Source: Stigmatella aurantiaca DW4/3-1 (GTDB taxonomy: Bacteria; Myxococcota; Myxococcia; Myxococcales; Myxococcaceae). From it: a stretch of 64,000 nt of DNA. The first letter of the stretch is position 1. The number at the start of each line of letters is the position of its first letter. The translations under genes were made by a program, and so were the position numbers. The stretch covers positions 8,574,893 to 8,638,892 of the forward strand of contig NC_014623.1 in NCBI RefSeq assembly GCF_000165485.1, written 5' to 3'. Below the pieces are notes generated by a model that was not told the origin of the DNA, searched no databases, and saw only the letters and a program-made list of their open reading frames with translations. This document shows positions 18,563 to 25,735 of the stretch, piece by piece.

Positions 18563-18715
18563 AACGGTCAAGTGTTCGCTGCGGAGAGCTTCGGCGACAA
18601 CAGCCATCTCTCATCAGCGGAGGTGTACGGCGCGGCCACAGGCACCTGGAGCGCCACCAGTTCGATGGCCTCGTCCCGCACCGGGCATACGGCGACATTA
18701 CTGCTGTTGGGCAGC
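18563..18715 (+). pseudogene. Kelch-motif protein fragment
   Basis: About 50 residues starting directly at the end of the inverted repeat read NGQVFAAESFGDN, SSAEVYG, TGTWSATSSMASSRTGHTATLL. This is one and a half kelch repeats of the type found in long myxobacterial galactose-oxidase-like secreted proteins. There is no start and the frame degenerates after ~18712. It is a remnant. Confidence 0.65.
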
Positions 18716-18752
18716 TTCTTTCAGTCGAAGGCTCTCGTCTCTTTGGCCAGCT

Positions 18753-19200
18753 CTAGAAATCAGGTTGGGAAGAGAAATCCACCCGCCTGAAGGCAGACCT
18801 GCGCTGGCGGGATGCCGCCTCCTCAGACGCACCAGCCTCCAGCCATCGAAATGACCTGTCCAGCCATGAAGAGGCCAGGACAAAGGCGTTTTGGGCCCCC
18901 CGTGCCGCGGAGTAGACGGCCAGCCCTGGGATGGCACGGACGGCAACGGCGCTGGTGAAAGCCACGATCTTGCCGGAGCGGCGCTCGATCATCTGCGGAA
19001 GGACCGCCCGAACGAAGCGGACCATGGGCCAGACGATCTCGTCCAGGTAAGCCTGGAAGTCTTCGTCGGCGAACTCCTGGACCTTTCCGAGCATCTTCGA
19101 GTAGGGCGTGATCCTCAGAGGACCGGCGAAATTGGCCACGAGCACGTCGATCTTTCCCGCTGCGTCGACGGCCCGCTGGGGGGCCTTGGGGTCAAATTGG
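18753..19200 (-). pseudogene. Short-chain dehydrogenase (SDR) fragment
   Basis: The middle of an SDR is readable: QFDPKAPQRAVDAAGKIDVL, VANFAG, then MVRFVRAVLPQMIERRSGKI, VAFTSAVAVRAIPGLAVYSA and ARGAQNAF. The N-terminal nucleotide-binding GxxxGxG segment is absent. After the active-site tyrosine, the lysine position reads Gln, and the C-terminal third is unrelated sequence. The gene is therefore broken at both ends. It lies among other fragments between 17.9 and 19.5 kb. Confidence 0.65.
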
Positions 19201-19420
19201 TGGTATCGAACCCGTCGAAGGGCTGACCGGACGGACCGTGAATCCGCTGGACGAGTTCGGAGAAGGGGCCATAAGGAACCTGAGACGCCACAAGCATCTG
19301 GCGAATCCCAGCACCTGTGCTGTCACGGTAGGTGAGAACTCCGGTCATGAAGCGCCAACCGCAGGAAACCCACTTGCGGTGGAGTTCTTCCATGTCTTCA
19401 CCAGGACCGATGTTATAGGC
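19196..19420 (-). other. Unidentified open segment, possible gene remnant
   Basis: An open stretch on the minus strand reads MEELHRKWVSCGWRFMTGVL, TYRDSTGAG, VASQVPYGPFSELVQRIHGP. The composition looks protein-like, but I recognise no family. It joins the SDR fragment by a frame change near 19200. It has no clear ribosome site. It is listed because something coding seems to have been here. Confidence 0.25.
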
Positions 19421-19586
19421 CACGTGCTGCGGTCCTGCCCCGTAGCGATGGACAAACTCTCGTCCTCGGCCGCAGCTACGTCAGTGATATGATCAATGTG
19501 CTGGATGATGGAGGTTTGGAACGAAACTACCCAGGAGGTAGTATCCGGAGAAGGCGAACGCAACCACCTCTCCCTGAAGGTGCCCC

Positions 19587-20945
19587 ATGGACAAGCTGTC
19601 CCCCCTCACGCTCCCATCCGGTACCGTCCTGGGGACATGGCAGTTGGAAGAGCGCGCGGGCTACGGGGCTTATGGGGCCGTCTACCGCGCCCATCGGGTG
19701 GGGCAACGCGCTCCCCAGCCCGTGGCCCTCAAGTTGGCGCTCTACTCGAGTGATCCACGCTTCGAACGCGAAGCGGAGCTGCTCGCCCGGGTTCAGCACC
19801 CCAACGTGCCTCGCCTCCTCGGACAAGGAACATGGAAGGGAGGCCACTGGAACACCTTGCACCCCTACCTCGTGATGGACTGGGTGGAGGGCCACCGGCT
19901 GTACGGCTGGGCTCAGCAGCACCCGTTGACCTCACGCCAGGCGCTGAGGATTCTCGCCCAGGTGGCCCGGGCCCTGGAGGCCACCCACGCTCGCCAGGGC
20001 CTCCACCGGGACGTGAAGGGAGGCAACATCCTGGTGGGCCCCCAAGGCCAAGCCTTTCTCATGGACTTCGGCTGTGGCACCTGGGCGGGGGCCGCTCCCC
20101 TGACGCGGGAGGCACTCGCTCCCGGCACTCGGCCCTACCGCAGCCCCCAGGCGTTGCGGTTCCACTGGAACCACCTCCGCTCGGCCAATGCCCACTACGA
20201 GGCCACGCCCGCCGATGACGTGTACGCACTCGGCGTCACCGCGTATCACCTGTGCACGGGAACCTATCCGCCCCCCGCGACGGACCCGACGATCCCGGGG
20301 GATGATGAACGTGACACACTGGCGGTGCTGGTGCCTCCCAGCCAACTGGTCCCGCTGGCTCCCGCCCTGGAGTCTCTCATCCTCCGCATGCTCTCCGACA
20401 ACCCCCTGGAGCGGGGCAGCGCCGCCGAGTTGGCCGCCGCCATGGAGAAGGCGGCGGCGGGCCCAGGCGACGGCCTGGATACCCCTCTGCGCCCGTCCCC
20501 ACCCATTGCGCCATCGGTGGGGGCTCATCCCTCGGTCTCTCTGCCGCGTCACGAGGGGCTCATCCCCCTGTCCCTCCTTCCCGTGGCCGTTGGACTCCTT
20601 GTCCTGTGCTCCGAGCACTTGGACGTTCGGGCGCTTTGGCCTCACACCTCGGACTCACAGGATGGAGGAACAGGAGGCGTGGCAGATGCGGCCGTGGAGG
20701 CGTTTCCGTTCTCCAGCGAGCCGATGGAGCCCAAACCCCGTGGGCTCAGCCTCGACATGCCCAAGGAGCCCTTACCGGGCCAACGCCGGCCGCCGTGTCC
20801 TCGTCCCCAGATTGGCATCCGGGGAGGCTGCTGGTTTGAATTGAGAGCTACGCCCCCCTGCGGAGAAGGCGCCTATGCCTGGAAAGACGCCTGTTATTCC
20901 CCCGTGCCGGCGCCTCAACGGCCCAACACCTCAGACAAACCTTAG
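19587..20945 (+). CDS. Ser/Thr protein kinase with membrane anchor and Cys-rich exported tail
   Basis: A 452-residue eukaryote-like kinase. The glycine loop GYGAYGAVY, Lys in VALKLAL, Glu in FEREAELL, catalytic loop HRDVKGGN (His140-Arg-Asp142) and DFGCG are all present, so activity is expected. Kinase lobes span about 15-290. A proline-rich linker and one membrane helix (SLLPVAVGLLVL, about 330-345) follow. The last ~65 residues would be periplasmic and carry a four-cysteine tail: GQRRPPC, GGCW, PPCG, and CY, ending TSD-KP. The tail is nearly repeated in the kinase at 48248. An AAGGTG site precedes the ATG. The stop is 20 bp from the stop of the broken sitI6. Confidence 0.88.
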   Translation: MDKLSPLTLPSGTVLGTWQLEERAGYGAYGAVYRAHRVGQRAPQPVALKLALYSSDPRFEREAELLARVQHPNVPRLLGQGTWKGGHWNTLHPYLVMDWVEGHRLYGWAQQHPLTSRQALRILAQVARALEATHARQGLHRDVKGGNILVGPQGQAFLMDFGCGTWAGAAPLTREALAPGTRPYRSPQALRFHWNHLRSANAHYEATPADDVYALGVTAYHLCTGTYPPPATDPTIPGDDERDTLAVLVPPSQLVPLAPALESLILRMLSDNPLERGSAAELAAAMEKAAAGPGDGLDTPLRPSPPIAPSVGAHPSVSLPRHEGLIPLSLLPVAVGLLVLCSEHLDVRALWPHTSDSQDGGTGGVADAAVEAFPFSSEPMEPKPRGLSLDMPKEPLPGQRRPPCPRPQIGIRGGCWFELRATPPCGEGAYAWKDACYSPVPAPQRPNTSDKP

Positions 20946-20965
20946 TCTCCTAAGATTCGGGAAAC

Positions 20966-21524
20966 TCAAACTCCGGGCAGTGGCTTGAAAGTGACGCCAT
21001 CGAGCCCCAGGCGATGACACGCGTCTGAAAAACGTTCAGTGCAGACCACCACGGTGGAGAAATCCGCCAGCCTGAAGACGTCAAATGGGCCTTGGACGGA
21101 TGAGGTATCCAACAATCGTTTCTTGGGTAGAGAAAGACCCGAACGGCCACAACGCGAACACGGCTGCACATAGCCCGAGGGAAAGCAATCCGGGTGGAGC
21201 CTTCCCTCCAAAGCGGCCTTGAGCCCTGCCTACAAGCGGCCCCAAAGAGGTGCCCGGCCCCAACTCGGCCCCAGGAGGAAGCGGATGCCGAACCAAGTCG
21301 CAGAGTCTTTCATACTCTTCAATGGGTTCGGCCCTGGCCTCCTCAAAGGAAGCCGATTGTGGCAGTGCTGTCAAATCAACCGATGGATAGGCTCGGCTGT
21401 TGTCGCCCCAAGTGGCTTGGCAGGCGGGGCATGCGAGAACGCCTGGAAGCCCCCACTTGTGCGAACCATCGATATCCCCCGTGTACCCCGAGGACAGATC
21501 ATGCTCGATGGTGAAGTAGGTCAT
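20966..21524 (-). pseudogene. SitI6-type double-CXXCG immunity gene, broken by internal deletion
   Basis: The N-terminal half, from ATG 21524, reads MTYFTIEHDLSSGYTG, HKWGLPGVLACPAC, AYPSVDLTALP and GPLVGRAQGRFG. The C-terminal half in another frame reads GRLHPDCFPSGY, PCSRCG, FRLADFSTVVV and RLGLDGVTF. Together these are the two ends of the double-CXXCG immunity family paired with SitA6 toxins. From memory intact members have about 45 more residues between RFG and GRLHPDC. Here they are missing and the frame shifts at about 21200. The first CXXCG reads CPACQ. The start overlaps the toxin fragment's stop by ATGA. The protein is unlikely to work. Confidence 0.72.
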
Positions 21525-21790
21525 GGTCGAGTTGCCTGCCCTTTTTCCTGGCTACAATCATAGGGAACGAGGTGACCATTCACTTTGAAACGTGACATGA
21601 GTTCTAGCGCAAACTGCCAAACCTGCTCAGCAGTCGCTCCTGGACTCTCTATCCGGAACTTTCGCCATGCCTCGTTCCACTGCCCCCCTTTGGAGCCTCC
21701 ACTGTGCAACCAAGAATGAAAGCTCCTGGGAAGGGGCAAAGTGAATGCATGAAGGCGGTGGGGATGCGTGATCAGGGGAGGGCGAAACCC
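21521..21790 (-). pseudogene. C-terminal remnant of a SitA6-type toxin gene
   Basis: An in-frame stop (21791-21793) precedes this 89-codon stretch, so no complete toxin is encoded. It reads LITHPHRLHAF, SFHSWL, SKGGQWNEAWRKFRIE, SPGATAEQVWQFALELMSRF, VPYD. This closely follows the end of SitA6-family lipoprotein toxins, where GGxWNxAWRxFR and a final F-x-(V/L)-x-G-x-VVPY are conserved. The lipoprotein signal and most of the protein are gone. Its stop overlaps the sitI6 start, the gene order expected for a sitA-sitI pair. Confidence 0.68.
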
Positions 21791-21923
21791 CTAGGGATTG
21801 GGCGAAGTAGCGCAGGCATTGACCAATACACATAGGAGCACAACCCATTTCTGGGTTGCCGTGAGGGGCATCGTTGGATTCGCTCTCGTCATGGACCCTC
21901 CGCCAAAACCCGCTCGGTCCAGA

Positions 21924-22949
21924 CTACCCCACGAGTCCCACCACCAGCTTGGTGATTCCGTAGACCATCACCGCCACCAGCGCCGCCGCGGGGATGGTGA
22001 ACACCCACGCCCAGATGATGCGTCCGGCCGTGCCCCATCGCACCGCCTGCCACCCCTTGGTCGTTCCCACACCCACGATGGCTCCCGTGATCGTGTGCGT
22101 CGTGGACACCGGAATGCCCAGCTTCGCCAACGCGATAATGGTGACGCCTCCGCCCGTCTCCGCGCAGAAGCCGCCGATCGGCGCCAGCTTCGTCAGGCTG
22201 TGGCCCATCGTCCGGACGATCCGCCACCCGCCAAAGAACGTCCCCAGCGCGATCGCCGTGTGGCACGAGATGATCATCCACCAGTCGATGTGGAACGGCC
22301 GGTCCTTCCAGATGGTGCCAAAGAGCACCACCGCGATGATGCCCATCACCTTCTGCGCGTCGTTCGTCCCGTGGCTGAAGGAGAAGATGGCCGACGACAC
22401 GAGTTGCAGCCGCCGGAACCACGCGTCCACCCTCAGCGGGGTCTGCTTGCGCACCGTCCAGATGCTCCCCAGCATCATCGCCGTGCCCAACACCAGGCCG
22501 ATCATCGGCGAGAGCACGATGAAGGCGGCGATCTTCGCGATCCCCGAGCCCACCAGCCCCTGGAACCCCAGCACCGGCACCGTGGCGCCAATCATGCCCC
22601 CCGCCAGCGCGTGGGACGACGAGGACGGCAACCCCCACCACCACGTCAGCAGGTTCCACACGATGGCGCCCATCAGCGCCGAGAAGATGACCATCAGCAC
22701 CGCCGAGGGCCCCGCCGCGCGCAACATCTCGAAGTCGATGATGCCCTTGCCCACCGTGTTGGCGACCTGCACGCCCCCACCAAAGGCCGCGATGAAGTTG
22801 AAGAATGCCGCCCAGGCGACCGCGAGGTTCGGCGACAGCACGCGCGTGGACACCACCGTGGCGATGGAGTTCGCCGCGTCGTGGAAGCCATTGATGAAGT
22901 CGAAGACGAGCGCGACCGCGACGATGAAGATGACAGCGGAGAGCAGCAT
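21924..22949 (-). CDS. pit: Low-affinity inorganic phosphate transporter, Pit family
   Basis: A 341-residue inner-membrane carrier with about nine or ten hydrophobic segments. It contains both Pit signature repeats: FINGFHDAANSIATVVSTR near the N-terminus and SFSHGTNDAQKVMG in the second half, plus SSSSHAL and PVSTTHTITGA. These transport phosphate, as a metal-phosphate complex, coupled to protons or sodium. It starts one base after the stop of the DUF47 gene, so the two are translationally linked. It is slightly shorter than E. coli PitA (499 aa), as is usual for DUF47-linked Pit proteins. Confidence 0.92.
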   Translation of the reverse strand: MLLSAVIFIVAVALVFDFINGFHDAANSIATVVSTRVLSPNLAVAWAAFFNFIAAFGGGVQVANTVGKGIIDFEMLRAAGPSAVLMVIFSALMGAIVWNLLTWWWGLPSSSSHALAGGMIGATVPVLGFQGLVGSGIAKIAAFIVLSPMIGLVLGTAMMLGSIWTVRKQTPLRVDAWFRRLQLVSSAIFSFSHGTNDAQKVMGIIAVVLFGTIWKDRPFHIDWWMIISCHTAIALGTFFGGWRIVRTMGHSLTKLAPIGGFCAETGGGVTIIALAKLGIPVSTTHTITGAIVGVGTTKGWQAVRWGTAGRIIWAWVFTIPAAALVAVMVYGITKLVVGLVG

Positions 22950-22950
22950 C

Positions 22951-23577
22951 TCAGGAATGCTCCAGGACCACGCCTTCGATGACGTTGGCGACGCCGTTGC
23001 ACTTGTCCGTGGCCGTCTCGATCAAGTCGTAGATTTCCTTCCACTTGATGATCGTCAGCGTGTCCACGCCGCTCTTGAAGAGCCGGCCCATGCCCGCGCG
23101 CAGCGCCTCGTCCGTCTGGGACTCCAGCCGCTTGATGTCCTTGCACCCCGCGAGGATCTGGTCCGGCTTCTTGATGAGCCGCAACGCCGCCACCACCTCC
23201 TGGACCTTCTCGGTGGACAGCACCAGGAGCCGCGCCAGTTCAGCCGCGTCGGGTTGGGTGGTTTCGATCTCGTAGTAATGCAGCCGCGCCGCCGCCGCGT
23301 TGGTGAGGTCCAACACGTCATCGATGCGCGACAGCAGCGTGTGAATCTGCGCCCGGTCGAACGGGGTGATGAACTCCTTGTGCAGCCGGTTGAAGGCCGC
23401 GTGCGTCACGTCATCGCCCCGGTGCTCGACCTCCCGGAGCGCCTGGACGCGGACGGCCACGTCCCGGTAGTCCACCAGCAAGGCGTGCAGCATCTTCGCC
23501 CCCTCCACCGTCACGGCACACTGCGCGTCGAAGGCGTCGAAGAACTCATCGGACTTGGGCATCAGCCTCTTGAGCAT
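22951..23577 (-). CDS. DUF47 (PhoU-like) Pit accessory protein
   Basis: A 208-residue all-helical cytoplasmic protein starting MLKRLMPKSDEFFDAFDAQ. It shows the DUF47 pattern: LREVEHRGDDVTHA, TPFDRAQIHTLLSRIDDVLD, and a C-terminal KWKEIYDLIETATDKCNGVANVIEGVV, with acidic clusters that bind metal in PhoU-like folds. It is encoded directly ahead of pit, and in other bacteria this pair moves phosphate at low affinity or modulates it. The upstream 374-bp gap contains a tandem repeat (23766-23827) but no clear pho box. Confidence 0.9.
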   Translation of the reverse strand: MLKRLMPKSDEFFDAFDAQCAVTVEGAKMLHALLVDYRDVAVRVQALREVEHRGDDVTHAAFNRLHKEFITPFDRAQIHTLLSRIDDVLDLTNAAAARLHYYEIETTQPDAAELARLLVLSTEKVQEVVAALRLIKKPDQILAGCKDIKRLESQTDEALRAGMGRLFKSGVDTLTIIKWKEIYDLIETATDKCNGVANVIEGVVLEHS

Positions 23578-23951
23578 CGTGTCTCCTGAGCGCCCGCCTC
23601 CGCGGGCACGGAATGCGACACGAGTCTGTGACCCTCGCGTTGCGGGCCCGTGACTATCCCACCTGACGAGAATCTCCAGCGCTCAATGCAAAGGGCTGAT
23701 TTTTCAGCACAAAAACGGCCCGAGCCCCCTGGACGGAGGCCCCAGGGCCGCCGACCGGAGGACTCGGGGCTGGCGCGTCAACGGCCGAGGCGGACACGTC
23801 AATGGGGAGGCTGACACGTCCATTCGGTGGTTCCGCCGCAGCGTCCAAGCGAACTCCAGAGGCATCACGGACCGCCGCCCCCCTGGCATCTCGATTGCTC
23901 TGAGCCGGGCCCGGCGGGACGAACCCGCCTCAAGAAGGGACTGGCAAGCAC
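23578..23951. other. 374-bp intergenic region between DUF47-pit and a divergent gene
   Basis: Divergent promoter region with no credible reading frame. It holds short GC-rich inverted sequences around 23725-23760 and a three-copy tandem repeat at 23766-23827, listed separately. No tRNA or small RNA was recognised. Confidence 0.5.
23766..23827. repeat. Three-copy imperfect tandem repeat, period 20-21 bp
   Basis: The copies are 23766-23786 (GGGGCTGGCGCGTCAACGGC...), 23787-23806 (GAGGCGGACACGTCAATGGG) and 23807-23827 (GAGGCTGACACGTCCATTCG...). The core is G(A/G)GGC(T/G)G(A/G)C(A/G)CGTC(A/C)A. Two helical turns of spacing would place all three on one DNA face, as expected for binding sites of a regulator. 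They lie 125-186 bp before the gene at 23952. Confidence 0.6.
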
Positions 23952-24536
23952 ATGACCACGAAGATCACTTTCCTGATCGACTCCAGCACACTCCCCAAAG
24001 GGGGGGCCTCCATCAACACCGCGGTCGCTGTCGCCCATCCTCCGTTTCTCCTGAATGGAACGCTCTCGGACCCGAAGTACAAGGTCCCCGTCGCAGGCGG
24101 GGACACGGTCTTCATCTACACGCAGGAAAAGAACCTCCTCCCGACGGTGAAGGTGGCGCCCAATGGCGTCATCGCGCATTCGTTCCAGGGCGATCCGCTC
24201 AGCGTCGACATCATGAAGAACTCCTCGCTGCGGCCCATCGACATCCCCAACTTCGATATGGACCCAGGCCCCTCGCCTGATTTCATCGCGTACCTCGACG
24301 ACAACAGCCAGTGGTCGCCGACCCCCTCTTCCTGGACGAACTGGGCCAACAATCCCTATATCTCGCAAGATCTCCAGGCCAGCATGACGCGCACCTACGT
24401 CCCGTACACCACGTTCCAAACCAGCACCCTCGTGAGCGGTGAGCTCCAGTACGGGGTGGTGTTCGGGCTGACGCGGGATGGGAAGAGCGTCGAGTACTTC
24501 TACTTCGACCCCTATCTCGTCATCAGCAACCCGTGA
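23952..24536 (+). CDS. Hypothetical protein, possibly PixA/AidA-like
   Basis: A 194-residue protein starting MTTKITFLIDSSTLPKGGAS with no signal peptide and a beta-rich composition. Segments such as GGDTVFIYTQE and the C-terminal YGVVFGLTRDGKSVEYFYFD followed by PYLVIS recall the PixA/AidA inclusion-body protein family, where the last strand commonly reads Y-x-W-D-P-Y. The match is by eye only and weak in the N-terminal half. It stands alone behind a three-copy tandem repeat. It could be an abundant stress- or development-related protein, but this is inference. Confidence 0.6.
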   Translation: MTTKITFLIDSSTLPKGGASINTAVAVAHPPFLLNGTLSDPKYKVPVAGGDTVFIYTQEKNLLPTVKVAPNGVIAHSFQGDPLSVDIMKNSSLRPIDIPNFDMDPGPSPDFIAYLDDNSQWSPTPSSWTNWANNPYISQDLQASMTRTYVPYTTFQTSTLVSGELQYGVVFGLTRDGKSVEYFYFDPYLVISNP

Positions 24537-24542
24537 AGTGGA

Positions 24543-24700
24543 TCAACGCACCCCTGCGTGCGCTGGCCGCTCAAACCAGACACTATTGAAATAGCCTTCC
24601 TTACCCGCTGCTGCCTGCATGGCCTTGAAGTTGCGCGCCGCGCCCGCCGACATGTACTGCCCGTTGCCCACCGGCACCACTTCTACGCCGACACTTCCGT
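24543..24700 (-). pseudogene. Fragment resembling a peptidoglycan peptidase (M15-like)
   Basis: The minus strand reads VEVVPVGNGQYMSAGAARNF, KAMQAAAGKEG, then YFNSVWFERPAHAGVR and a stop. The middle part (G-x-G-x-Y-x-xxAAxxFxAMQAAA-x-xG) is the style of the start of M15-type D,D-carboxypeptidases or phage endolysins, but the zinc motifs are absent. There is no start codon with a ribosome site. It is likely a remnant and the family is uncertain. Confidence 0.3.
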
Positions 24701-24765
24701 ACAAAGGCACTACGCCTCCCCCGCCCTCCAGGTTGTCCCTATATAAGGAGGGAAAGGAGGCCTCC

Positions 24766-25701
24766 ATGGCGCCGCGCTTCAAGAACCTCGATGGCAGCGT
24801 GCCGCACGGCTTCAACACCGTCTTCAAATGGGCCGTGGCGGACAAACTGGCGGGCAGGCGGCGCAAGTCCCCGGACCGGGCCGCCGTGCCCCGCGTCGAG
24901 CCGGACCTCGCCGCGCTGGCCACCCCTCCGGCCCCGGGCGAGGGCTCGCGGCTGACGTGGCTGGGGCATGCCAGCTGGCTCGTGCAGCTCGATGGCCTCT
25001 CGCTCCTCATTGATCCGGTGCTGCGAGACACCCTCAACCTCGTCATCCATCGCAACGTGCCCCCCGGGGTGCCCGCCGGGAAGCTGCCGCCCATCGCCGC
25101 CAGCCTCGTCTCCCACAACCACTACGACCACCTGGACCTGCCCTCGCTCCGGGAGGTGGGGGCCCCCATCGTCACCGGGCTGGGCCACGCCCCGCTCTTC
25201 CGGGGAACCTCCATGCCCTGCACGGAGCTGGACTGGTGGCAGTCCACGAAGGTGGGCCCCGTCACCGTCCACTACGTACCCTCGCAGCACTGGAGCCGCC
25301 GGTCGCTGGCGGATGCCAACCGCATGCTCTGGGGAGGCTTCATCATCGAGGGCTCCAGCGCCCGGCTCTACCACTCCGGCGACACCGCCTATTTCGAGGG
25401 CTTCCGGGAGATCGGCCGCCGCTACCCAGGCATCGACGCGGCCATGCTGCCCATCGGGGCGTATGATCCGGCGTGGTTCATGAGCAAGCAGCACATGAAC
25501 CCCGAGGAGGCGGTGCAGGCCTTCGAGGACCTGGGGGCCGCGCGCTTCCTCGCCATGCACTGGGGCACCTTCAAGCTGACGGACGAGCCGCTCGACGAGC
25601 CCCCCCAGCGCCTGGATGCGGAGTGGACCCGCCGCCAGTGGCCGCGCGAGAAGCTCCACGTGCTCGCCGTGGGCGAGAGCCTCACCGTTCGCCACGGTTG
25701 A
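24766..25701 (+). CDS. MBL-fold metallo-hydrolase
   Basis: A 311-residue hydrolase starting MAPRFKNLDGSVPHGF after a strong AAGGAGG site. The metallo-beta-lactamase fold is shown by LTWLGHASWLVQ, the zinc motif HNHYDHLD (about 125), a later SQHWSRR, YHSGDTAY and the closing AMHWGTFKL. This set is typical of the UPF0173 / RomA / NAPE-PLD-like branch, which cleaves phosphoester or lactone bonds; the substrate is unknown. It has no signal peptide, so it is cytoplasmic. The next gene starts 35 bp downstream on the same strand, so the two may form a unit. Confidence 0.88.
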   Translation: MAPRFKNLDGSVPHGFNTVFKWAVADKLAGRRRKSPDRAAVPRVEPDLAALATPPAPGEGSRLTWLGHASWLVQLDGLSLLIDPVLRDTLNLVIHRNVPPGVPAGKLPPIAASLVSHNHYDHLDLPSLREVGAPIVTGLGHAPLFRGTSMPCTELDWWQSTKVGPVTVHYVPSQHWSRRSLADANRMLWGGFIIEGSSARLYHSGDTAYFEGFREIGRRYPGIDAAMLPIGAYDPAWFMSKQHMNPEEAVQAFEDLGAARFLAMHWGTFKLTDEPLDEPPQRLDAEWTRRQWPREKLHVLAVGESLTVRHG

Positions 25702-25735
25702 GTCAGGCCCGGGGGTGTGGTTTGGGAGCACTCCC

